Part shown: piece after piece, positions 12,858 through 24,800 of the stretch
Numbering within the stretch: position 1 is the stretch's first letter
Layout: each line of letters begins with the position of its first letter
NCBI GenBank assembly: GCA_003864495.1
Contig: ML133413.1
Coordinates: 62,001 to 126,000 of the forward strand
DNA: 64,000 nucleotides
Source: Nemopilema nomurai
Lineage: Eukaryota; Cnidaria; Scyphozoa; Rhizostomeae; Rhizostomatidae
Reading direction: 5' to 3'
The notes under the pieces: model-generated
Told to the model about the DNA's origin: nothing
The model's database searches: none
Seen by the model: the letters and a program-made list of their open reading frames with translations, nothing else
Program-made: the position numbers and the translations under genes

Positions 12858-15800
12858 TCATTTCTTCTTTCTTTTCGGCTTGCTTCCCATTGGCAAGTCG
12901 GGCAGTTTAAACAAAGTTCTAAACAAGAAAGTGATTCTTATTGCTACGACTGTGACTAAAACAAAATTGCTTAGCGAACTCAACAAATGTTGCTGTGCAT
13001 TTGAGTGGTAAATATCCTCAGGTAAGTAACCATGCTTATTTGCATTAAAAATGCATCTCTTGGAACAATTGTCGAGCATTCACTGATCAAAGGTATCGGT
13101 AAAAATAACATTATTTATTTATACAACTAATGTGTGCGGTCGAACTTCAACTTTTAGCGTTGCAAACACATAAATGTAAAAACCGGTTAATGAAACGTTA
13201 TGATGTTTCTGTTTAAAAACTTACTGGCAAGTCATGCAGCGTGGGATGAATTTGCAATAAACTGAAACAAAGAGTATACAAAAGTTAGCTTTGACTAAAA
13301 AAGACGTGAATCTTGAATCATTGAAATGGCGTGCAAATAATGATGCCATCATTGCGCACGGAATAAAGGTAATGATGCCATCTTTGGTGCACACAAATGA
13401 GGAAAAAAGAAAGCTGAACTTTGAACTTTGATGCTTCATTGAGTGGCATACCTGGCCAAATTTAAAACGGTCCAAGGAAAAATTAGGCCCATATATGTTA
13501 TACCTCTTACAAGGAAGGTTTTTATATGCAGGTAGTGTTTTCATAACAGTGCAACAAGATTATGTGATGTATGCACAACAATTGGCAATACCTACAATAA
13601 AATCTTTCTAAAACTGAAGAAAAGTCTGACATATTTGGTGTAGCGGAAAATAAGGAAATTTCGATGCAAATAATTGCAGCAAGATTGTGATTCTCGCAAA
13701 GCAGTAGGACACTAAAGCCAATGCATCAGGCAAGGTTATGGCTAAAACAGAATTGTGAAACCTAAGATCAAATTTGCGCTGTGAAAAAGAGAAGTCTGCT
13801 TCAGCCATTGACAAAAACATTTCACAAAATCATCGCGGAATACAAAAGCTCCTTCCTTGGCACCTCAGCAGGTAGAAAAGAAATTCTCGATATATAGACT
13901 CCGCATTAAAGGATTTCTTGACTCTAAAATAGTGATTATATCGAATGAGAAAATGGATTGCAATTAAAAAAGCGTGTGTGTGTGCTTTCAATAATGGGCA
14001 ATATGGTGTCGCACTAGTACGTAGTGTTGCTTAGAACAAAAACTGATTAAATCTACCAAAATCTCAAAATTTTGGTAAAAAAGGGAGAGAATTTATCAAC
14101 TACAGATACAATAGCGGTGATAATTGGAGCAGCAACTAATACTAGACATATTTCGTTTTATTCTTAAACAAAACAAGATGGGGCTAATAATTACAATTCT
14201 CATCAATAAACGTGTTTAGCACTTTCCAAATGCAAACCATTGGTCAACAAACGACTAAGGTGGAAACTGGTTTTTGATATTGCTTTTTAACAAAGTTAGC
14301 ATCCTATGCATAATTTCAAGTTGAAAATAGATTCCTTTAAAGAATCTTTTACAAAAACAAAAATGAAAAGAAGCAAATTGTAAAGATAAGGGAAATCCAC
14401 ATAAACACTGTATGACAACAGGCCCCAGAATCTCACCCCTATATCTCGAGATGGTGGTACGACAAGGTATGGCTGTTTAAAAAGACATTAGAAACAGGGG
14501 GCTGCACAGCCAAGTCAAAGAAAAATTGGAAACGTGGGTTTCGATCAGCAACTAGTTATTTATTCTCTCAGGTTTTGCACATTCCTGGAGAGTGTCGGTT
14601 GAAGAGTACTTTAAATTTGCAAAAATTATGGCCAGTGGTATTTAGAAATCAAATATAATTGGGAAACTAATGGTACTGTTGCCTTGGATCACGAGCGGAA
14701 GCAAACATGAAGCTGTTTGATCCAGTTTCTTGATTCAAAATCAGGGACGGCTTATAAAGTAATCTGACAAGTAATCTAAAGTTAATTTCAAGGGTTTTCC
14801 AAACACCTCAACAATTAGAATGATTTACGGGGCGGCATCCAGTTAAAAAACAAAGGAAAGCTGATAGATCTAAGGTAGATGATCGCGAAGTTGAGGTAGC
14901 ATTTGTCGCCAATATGACAAACAAAAAATTCATAATTCCATCTTTGCCTGATAAAGAATCGGATAAATTTGATTGTTTTATTTCCAAGCATAACATTTGT
15001 TTAAAGATCAGATTCGGTAAATGCCAAATTCAGCTTGGTCACGCGGGCTAATGGGTTTCTATATAATCTAGACTCAAGTGCGCATTATAATTCATGATCT
15101 GCTGTTGTGAAGAAGCAGGAAATAGGCGGAGGAGCGTAGCTGCGAAATCAACCTTTGGGCTAAGATTGTCGGTCACTATACTTCGACACGATTTTGGTTT
15201 AGTTGTATTGGTTTTGACGGAGGCGTCCGTAAGCAGCACAACAACACAAAACCGGAAACATGGAGTACCTGAATTGGTATTACGGAGGAATATCCACAAA
15301 ACACCAAACTTGAGGATAACTGTCAGGGAGGATTAATATTTCATGAGTATGCATTCTTGTACGCTTCACAAGATACAGGTCCATCCATTCATTCCCTTAA
15401 TGCGTGTCTACGACAGCTGAATTGCGGTGGCTGTACTCTCAAAACTTTCTAATTGGCATTATACAACGATCGGGTACCAAATTTGGCCCTTTTTAGAAGC
15501 TCTATGCACCGAAAGTGGACTCAAAAATCATGAACTCCTAGATCAAGCCTCAAAAGCCTCGCAATGAACCGAGATATAAAGGTCAGTGTTGTTTACTTAT
15601 CTTTATTACCAGAAAACAATCCCTAATCACGCAGTAATAATAACATTCAAGGTCAATAATAATAAACTCTATCTGCCGAGCGGACGAAGTAAGGCCTAGC
15701 CGGTTCTCTCTCGTCTCCAGCCCATACTTTCATATAGACTTAACCATGCATAATTGGAGTTATACAGGTGGTTGGCATACGTTCTAGCAGAAAAGCAACT

Positions 15801-18800
15801 TACTAGACTACAATGTGGTCAATAATGATTGAAGAGCACTGATAAATAGGAAAATGCGATTGCAGACATTATCTGTAAAAGAGTACGAATACTGAACATT
15901 TTATTGACAATATTGAATTCCAAGCAAACACATGCTCACATAATACGAAAGCCAAAAAAACTTAGCAGCGGACATGACGTAATCGTTATGAAGACTTCTG
16001 CACTATTTGAAGACTATTTACTTCCAGAATACAACCTTGGCAGAAAACTAACCTAGCAAGAAAAGCAAAATTGAGGATATGTTTACATTGATTCAAAATT
16101 TCATATAAAAATGAATTTCAAATTGAATCTAATTTCACCTCTCTACTTTGGCTTCACTCGAGCCTTCATTAGAGTTGTTTACATGCCAAGGGAAATCATA
16201 CTGAAACTTCACAATACAAAACCATGCCCCATATAATTGGATGAGTCATATTGCTGTGACAAAATCAAAAATGCTAGAAAACTTTAGAGCGATGGCAGGT
16301 GCAAGTGCGGTGAAACGTAAAACCATTCAACTGCATAGCTTTTTACACGGTAGTGCCTCAAAATACCCATAACTTTTATTTAAAATTATGTAAAACAAAT
16401 CAGTTTTCAACTTCAGCATAACTTTAAATTTACATTATTTCAAAAGGCGACAAAAGACTTTGAGAAAATGGTTTTGTCTACAAGAAATCGTTTAACCCTG
16501 TCAGTCTATCAGTCTTAGCTTCAGTTCTTTCGGAGTCACCTCTTGGCTTTCTTGCAATTGGTTAAATACTGGAGCAATGCACGTCAAAAACGCCAACAAC
16601 TGGAAAGTCAACAAGACAGCTCTAATGTTAAACTTCCTTGAGCTTGTGTAAAGAAGAGATTTCGGCTCGAATAAGTGGCAGGAGAAGGGCCAATTATATG
16701 TATGGCATGGAACAAAGGCAAGAGACAGTACCAGGTCCTTATTTTCAATTCAAAGCAGCAATAGGTAAAGAAGCCGGCATATCAATAAAGGATGACTTCT
16801 ATTGACTATTTTGTGAATGGTCATACAGCTAATCAAACAATTCAAATGCAGATACAACATTAAACATACCTTATTAACAGCGAATAACATTGTAGCTGCA
16901 TTGAACTACTTACTACTGCACAGTACAAAAGGCACAAATTCGCATCTCGTTGCACCCTGGATTCAGGCAGCTTTTCCTGAAGAAGAATACCTCCAAGAAC
17001 GCATTGACGTTTGGTAAAGGTTACCAAGGCAGCGAAAAACTCATTAATACAGACTCAGACGAACCGTTTGGTCGATCTCCTTCGCATGTGTGATGTCGCT
17101 CCGCACTTGCGAGACTATTGGCGAGACCTATTACAGGGTTGTCGGTGGTGCAGAGAGCAAGGTTTGGTAGCAAAATCCAAATACTTCGGATAGCATCCAT
17201 TCTAATGATAACAATTTGAACCATTGCTATATCAAACCTAAAGGTAGAGTGCTTGAAATTAAATTGACATCTGGCACAAGGTGCAATTTTAGGAGGCGGA
17301 AAGATACAAGGCTGTAAGATGATGGAAAATAAGTGACTTCCAAATGATGCCACAGTGCAATGAAGCATTTCTACTGCATATGCGAGAACCGACAATAAAT
17401 CAATTATTCACCTTGAAAAAGCTCTGTAAATAATACCTCAGTCGTCTGTAATAGCCATGAGATTAAATTACGGTAACTAGCCATTTAATGAAATAACGCA
17501 GTGTCTTATTCCATGAATTGCCTTCTAGGATGAAAGTAAAGATTATACCAAGTAGCAGCAATTTAGAAATGATGAAGAAAGACAGACGAAAAGAGGAAAG
17601 TGATGCCGAGAACTCGAAGCCAACGATGCCAAATGATGTCCAGTACACTGTTAAGCCACATGCACTCTTCAAAGAGCAGTGTTACCAGTACCTGAACTCG
17701 TCCACGACGCATGGCCTAAACAAGATTGCCAACGCACCGAACCTATTAGCGAAGGTCCTCTGGTCAATAATCGTCGCGTTTCTTCTATTCTATCTACTCT
17801 ATGCCGTATACAAGTTGCATCAGAAGCTTCTTAAAGATGACGTCAAAGTGACAGTGCGAACTAACGTTGTCAATTCACTTGCCCTGCCAGCTATTACGGT
17901 TTGCGATGCAGGGCCTGTTCGCATTTTGTTTCCGGAAGCGGCTAAAAAGAACGCGACTCCATCGAACGTGACAGCAACAACACCTCTCGAAGACCAGATG
18001 GAGCACACTCGTCGCTTGATTCAAACGAAGAACCAAACCAACAATAGTCATGGTGCCATCCCCTTCGTGCTGAAAGCAGCCAACGGAGAGATGCCATTGT
18101 GCCACCTTTCGGGGATATTTGCTCCTACCACAAACATTTGAAACACTTTTTGACGCTTCACAAAGGCCATTGCTTTACGTTTAACCACGACGGCAAGGCC
18201 AGGCAAGTGTTGAAGGGACCTGACATGGGTGTCTTCACGGTGTTTCATCTCGAGAAAGAGCGAAACCACACGACCAGCACCTCTGCGACATCAGTACACG
18301 GCGTTGAAATATACGTGCATGAACCGAACGAGAAAAACCCCACACACTACGGCGGCCTGCTAGCGGTACCGGGGCAACTTACGCGGATCAAACTAACAAA
18401 GACCGTGAACAGACGATTGGGGGCACCGTACCCGGACATGTGTAGACATTTGAACATCGAAGGCCTTACCCTACACGAATGCCAGATCGACTGCATCGCT
18501 AAGAGCCAGTACATGCGATGCAACGCGGTATCGCTACTGCTTCAAATCTACCTACACGACGTAACTGCAACGGCGTGGAGAAATGGCGCGAAGATTCGTG
18601 AGCCCGCGACGACTGCTGAGTACGATTGCGTGGAAACTGTAACCGACTCCTATGCGAATGGTGACATATCGTGCAACTGCGTTCTTCCATGTCACGAGGT
18701 CTCCTACGATACAGTGACGTCAACAAGCAAATGGCCGCTGAGTGATATCACTGACAACATTTTGCAACTAATTAAAACAAGACTAGGGATCGTGATCAAG

Positions 18801-21800
18801 AAAGAAGACGTTGATAGACAGCTTGTTGCAATTCAAGTGTTCTACGGAGACTTGCGGTACAAGGAACTCAGGCAATATCCGGCGTATTCCACGGAAGAAT
18901 TCTCCTATGACCTCGGTGGTCTCTTGGGGCTCTTGATCGGGGCATCGGTATTCTCAGGCATCGAAATGGCAATGTTTGTTCTTCACGCCATGCAGAGCCA
19001 AATAAGAAAATTATTTGAAAAAAGAAGCACCAATCAGTGATGCCACTGGGGGCTACGAGACCTCCTCGGGGAATAATTTTAGGTTCCATTTGAGAATACT
19101 TCATGCTAAGTCGCAAGTGATAAAATAGATTGTGAACTTTTTATTTGTCGCGGGGAACTACATTATGTAGTGGTTATATTTTGAATATATCATATTGATC
19201 ATTAGACATATTTATCCATTACAAATCTACGCTCGATACGTTGTTGGTCAAATCAACTGTCAATTAACAACTGACCTCCTTAAACACATACCAAATAACA
19301 TCCAATACTGTGAAATGATACATAAGGCATTGTATATTATTTTTAAGCAGTTAACAATTTATTCGACACTTTACGCATGCCATAAACGATTTCCCTTACT
19401 TCTAGCGCCGCAATAGCAAGCAAGTCTTTGGACCTACTAGAAGTTTCGAGGTTAGCCTACTTTGTTTACAGGGCAACAGGGATCTTTTAAAAATTCATCT
19501 CTAAATAATCTGAGTACGGAAAATGTCATCAAAGTAAATTAAAGTTTGGCCATCTGGGCATAGCCATAGGATACATCTTGCCTTTGATGAACGTTTTCAT
19601 ATTCATTTGAGGCAATAAGTTCCTTATAATCCTTCACATAAGGGCCTAATTGCCAATTACAATATTCAACACACTTCTTTGAAGGACAAGATACGTAAAA
19701 CTTTGCTTTGTAAAGCGCAAAGTTAAGCCGGATAAAGTTTCAATAGCTGCAAAGGGAAGCCTCAAAGTATGATTGTACTCTCTAACAAAGAAGGAATTCT
19801 ATTTCTTCACAATCATTTCTGATAACTGACGAAAACTAATTTGATGACAAACTATAACTACAGTGTAGACACGGGAATTCATCAACTAGCATTTCTGTGA
19901 GAAGACTAAATTCATTGCCAAACTGACCGCCTTTCGCATGCAATCCTAGTGAAACTCAACAAGGAACAAACTGATTTTATTATTTCGTTAATTATGTATG
20001 AATGATACTTGGAATTTTTTAAACCGGGTCAAAAAGAGAAGAATAAAAGTCTTTTTAAATGCTGAATGCGCAAGTATGTGGTAACGAGCCTTTTGTCAAA
20101 TCCATTACCAGCTAAAGATGAACTGCTAACCGCTTTTCAATGTGAAATATTGCTTCAATTAAGCAAAAAATGCAGTTCTTTCAGCCTTCACGGCTAACTT
20201 GATCAAAAACAAGCCCTTGTTTTGATAAAAATACTAACTTCCAGTCTTCATATTTTTTTATTGGAATTAATTGATTTCATAAGCTTGATCTCGATCTTGA
20301 TTGTAACCGTTCAATGCAGTGAATTCTAACTGTTTTAATAGCATGCTTTTGGGTGTATTCTTAGCAGACTTTGAAGCAAAAGACGAATGGTAATTGCCAA
20401 GGCTCTGGTGATGACCAAATTAGCAATGCTGGAAAACTATACGTAACGCCAACCAAAGGTACACTACAGAAACTATGCAGGTATAGATTATTGGTTGCTT
20501 TATTGTATTCCAACGAACATAGGAAAGTCGTCTCCCTTCTCTATAAAGGCATATCTCTAGAAGTAAAGAATTCAACACTGGCTGAAGGGGGATGGAACGT
20601 GGCGGACTGGAATCTAATCACTAATTTATGCTAATTATGCCTATGATGATTATCCTGTTTGTATATATTGTAATCGCTGTTTAGAATCACGAGTCAGTTC
20701 ATCACCTCAATACGAGTTGCACGCTATCTCTCGCTGTCGATCTCTGCCTACTCAAAGCCCATTACAACTGGTGGAAGACCCAGATTGCTATTTAGCATTT
20801 AGCAACGAATCTCGCCTTCACATTGTCGTGCGCAGCAATAACATGATTCGTCGTACAGAAACAAACAGCACAGTCCTTCCCAAGATAAACGTCACTTGCA
20901 CTTACTGGCTGTCGATCTCTGCCTACTCAAACCCCATTACAATCGGGGGGGAGGGGGTTGGTACTATAAGGGTGTTGGCGGACATGGTGAGCTCTAAACA
21001 GACTTACTTGAAAGGCAGACTGAACAGACGAAACCAATGTCAACCAGCTGGCGATGGCAGAAACAGGCGCCTCTGTAGTCAATTTGGACAGCCGAAGGCA
21101 GGACGAGAGACTTTCTGACTTGCGGATCAGGAAGAAACATCCACTAGAAAAATAAACCACGTTTATATGCTTTGAATTGAGGTGGGGAGAACGCGAAAAA
21201 TACCTACGATACTTATTCATCGATCAGATCTTTCTTCAGTAGCATGTAATGCCATTTACAAAGCCTAAATATCTCCAATGATATGGTTCCACTGTTATGA
21301 AGGATGACGAAATATGAAAGAGTAATCTTGCTATAAAAAGCTACTAAAAGGTAAAAGTAATCGCTTATGCATTGAAAGTATCATTCTGTAGTCGTGTTTT
21401 AGATCAATGTTAAAAGGCAGGGGGTAGTAATCATATTTTGCTATCTCTGGCATTGTCTTCTTAGTGTTGTATAGTTATTTCGTTATTTAGTAATTCGTCA
21501 TTGTAAACTTTTATATAGAATAAAAAGAAGTAATTGTCTTTTCAGCAAAACGCTTTTCTTTAATAATCTTTAAGCGGACTAGCATGTTTAATTGGTTAGG
21601 GTCGATAGTGAATTAAAAGACGAATCAAGATATGAAAGCTTAGCCATTCTAGCACGCTGATTAATCAGGTACGAAAATCATCACTACATCACTACATCAC
21701 TACATCACTACATCACTACATCACTTCATCACTATGAGAATTCCAGTATGATTTCACTTCAGAATAACGCTAACATGATCGAAATCACTTCCTTTTGGGG

Positions 21801-24800
21801 ATTGAAGCGATTCATCCTCAAATCGTAGTACCGGGAAATTTGGGATACTGATAGTAGGCGTATTTACATTCAACTGAAGCATTCTCGAGTTAACCCATTA
21901 AATACAATACCAATAAAAATTGTCATTGCTCCTTGCGTCACGGTTTATATCGGATAGTTTCAAAATAATGCGAACATTTATACTTCTCTATCTGAAAATC
22001 TGGAGGCTGAAAAGCATGTTCGGATTGTTTCATAGGCAACAGGATTTCTTACGAAGAACCAAAGAGTGAGGAAAAATAACCGACCCGAGCAAGACTCGAA
22101 CTCACGACCCCTGACTTTGTACGGCAAGTCCAGAATGGTTTAAACGAGAACAGAATTCAAACAAAAGCCTACCAACAAATACTGAAGGAGACCAGCAATT
22201 GATGTCACTTTGAGATAATTACCACCAGTAATGTCCGAAGCCTAGGACAAAACGTCAAATGTCAGTTTGCAAATGAAAAGTGACAATCAATGGCATAGAT
22301 TGGAGAATAAACAACGGATAGCTATTAATCATGAAAACTAGAAAGATCACACTGGTTATCTGAATATATATTTTCATAACACCTGAACTCGCATATTTAT
22401 CCCTGGGAAAAAACTTGAAACCATTGGATACAAGTTTTCTTCATTCATTCCGGCAAGAGTTTTATGGCAAGGTTAAAAACAGCGTTCAAATCTAAGAAGT
22501 TTCTATCAGCAGTCTAAAGTGTAATCGCAGTCGAAAATGTAGCAGCAATGGCAATTTTATTTCATAAATTGAGTATTTGAAGTAGTGGCGAGCTGTCGAG
22601 TCTGTTGCATGCATCGTAATTCTATTTCATGGAAGATACGGGTTGAGAAAATCACCACCTGTTGCAAGTAGCCCGAGTCATCGCCCAAAACACAGCCATC
22701 GATGACGATGTTCTACAAAAAATAACAAACTTGAATGTGGAGATTCCTTACAAGGTAAAAAATTACACTCGCAAAACTGTCTGAGTGTTAACAGAAAGAT
22801 TTTCTGATGGTATGTTAACCATTACTGTCACAATTCCTGGAGCAATGCCCTATATAACATATAACTTGGCGAGTGAACTCTTGAAACCATCTTGTTTTGC
22901 ATGACTTGAGGGGACTAGATGTTGTCCAATCGACTTCTTTCAGATAGGCATGATATTGACAACAAAACCACGAGTAATAAGAGCACCATGGGGCGTGGAA
23001 TTTCCTATTTTTGAGATTTCAAGCCCCTTAAAAAGTTCCTTAGTTGTAAAATGTTCATATGGTTTATGACTTATGGGTCGCAATCGATTGAACGGTCAAC
23101 GAAACTCGTGGATCATTTCCAAAAATTCTAACCTCCTGATCATTTACTATGGCTACTGATTGAGATAATTCTGTCTAGACTTTGCAATGAAAAGATCAAT
23201 ACAAACTTGATACAAAAAATTTTTTTGTCAATACATCAAGTCTCAAATGGTTGCAGAAAAAAACATTTGGCAGATAACACCACGAAAGTAGTTATCAGCC
23301 TAATACACCTTCAAATGAAAAATGTGGTTCTATTTACGTTTTTCTGTGCGGCAAAAATACAGTTCATGATAGGCATGTATTGCGAGGCAACGTCACCCGA
23401 ACCCTTTACAATCTGAAAGAACAAACAACGCGTGTTTTAGAAAGTGCCTTGATATGCATGCAGCATCGTGAAATATGACATTGTGTTACTAATAATTGGT
23501 AATTGTTAATAGGGCAGGGAGTTACATCACTCAAAGCAGATGTTGCTAAAACAACTCATGTCATTTGAATCAAACAAAATCTTAGAAAAAATCTATACCT
23601 ATATAAACTCGGTGTGCTTAAATTTAATCTTAGTGTGGTTCTGCTCAAGTTGATCAATAAATTCATTTTTTTCCTTGTCGAATTCAAAGTTGTCCACAAA
23701 AGAAGCAAAAGTATAATAACGTACCAGAATTCTTGCGCTGAGACTTTCAACAGCTGAAAAAAACAATTTTGTTGACCATTATTGACAGCAAATGGTGAAC
23801 AAATAATTTTTCTCACACATCCTTAATTTCATCAACGGACCTACGTAGCCCCAAAGAAGGAGATACAAACAAAACACACTACAAAGGTACTGTATGATGT
23901 AAATACAAAAGCAATAAGATTCGGCCATGCTATTTGGATGTCTCTAAAAGTGACAAACATTAAATGTTGAGGGAAACAAAGCGTTTATTGGTACAGCTTC
24001 CATTTGAAGTATGAAGGATGGTCAGTTAAGAAATATATAAAACGTAGCCTAACGTGGCATAGTGAGTAAAAATGACTTCACTTATCATCAAATAGTTATT
24101 AAAAACGTTCACTAAAACAGCAAATATGCTTTCATAAAATTCATAAAATTACCACTGCTTTCTTTCATGAGTCGATTGATATCTTTTCATTAAATCAAGG
24201 TGAACATCAGTAAACTAATTGTTTAGAAGTGATTTAGTTAAAATTTTATGACATATTTTTTCGGTTAGAGAGAGGCCGAGAAAACTTTCTAAAAGTTTAC
24301 TGGTCAAAACTTGAAGGAAAAACCGATAAACACGTTTGCTACCAAGAAGTTGCATTGTTGCTTTTAACGGCTTGCAATAAATCATTTTAAACTTTAACCA
24401 TTTGAGCTAAATTCATTCCAAACTTGGAGTTCATGACTTGCGCAAATATTGGTTCCCATTCCATATAGCAGTGAAGCTTGCCATGCAACCGTACAGGTGG
24501 TAATGTGAACAAGATTAGGATTAAATTCCATTCAAAGGATACAGCAGATTGCCTGTGTCATTGCACCAGAGAGCTTTGTCGCCTTGTCTGATTCATTGAA
24601 GACATGCCCTAAAAGGAGGAAACACATTTTTATAAAACGCTTGGGTATTTGTTCTTTTAATCGAGAAGATTGACCCTCGTCAGACTTTGGTCACAAATAA
24701 CAGATAATAATCTTCACTTGACGCTTAGATTGGTTCTAAATTATAGATACTCGGCACTCTTTGTAAATTTACCTTCGGTAGCTTCGTCATAAACTCTCTT

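Larger units (their letters stand above)
13262..21007 (-). other. GTF2H3 giant intron (7.7 kb) containing a nested gene
   Basis: Intron between the zinc-finger exon 21143-21008 (ending TGCCTTTCAA/GTAAGT) and the 37-nt exon 13261-13225 (starting TTTCAG/TTTATTGC). Phase 1 on both sides yields CLS-I-YCKF, exactly the family order. Apart from the opposite-strand DEG/ENaC gene at 17530-19040, I see only repeats and short, unsupported open frames, such as 15094-15336, 16817-17017 and 17011-17193. Confidence 0.8.

Noticed and set aside
13276..13544. 107-codon minus-strand frame 13221-13544 as a gene
   Set aside because: Only its last 12 or so codons are coding (GTF2H3 exon 13261-13225). The rest is intron read through.
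15094..15336. Overlapping 80- and 83-codon frames on both strands
   Set aside because: Neither peptide has recognisable motifs or splice context. Overlap on both strands is typical of chance.
17021..17395. Minus-strand frame with [14 protein letters not shown] considered as the final GTF2H3 exon
   Set aside because: No acceptor gives the required phase and the cysteine spacing is wrong. The exon at 13261-13225 fits both phase and the FC..C..C pattern.
19550..19760. About 70 open codons on the minus strand ending AQMAKL
   Set aside because: No start codon, no family resemblance, and the length is not exceptional for this many frames of AT-rich DNA.
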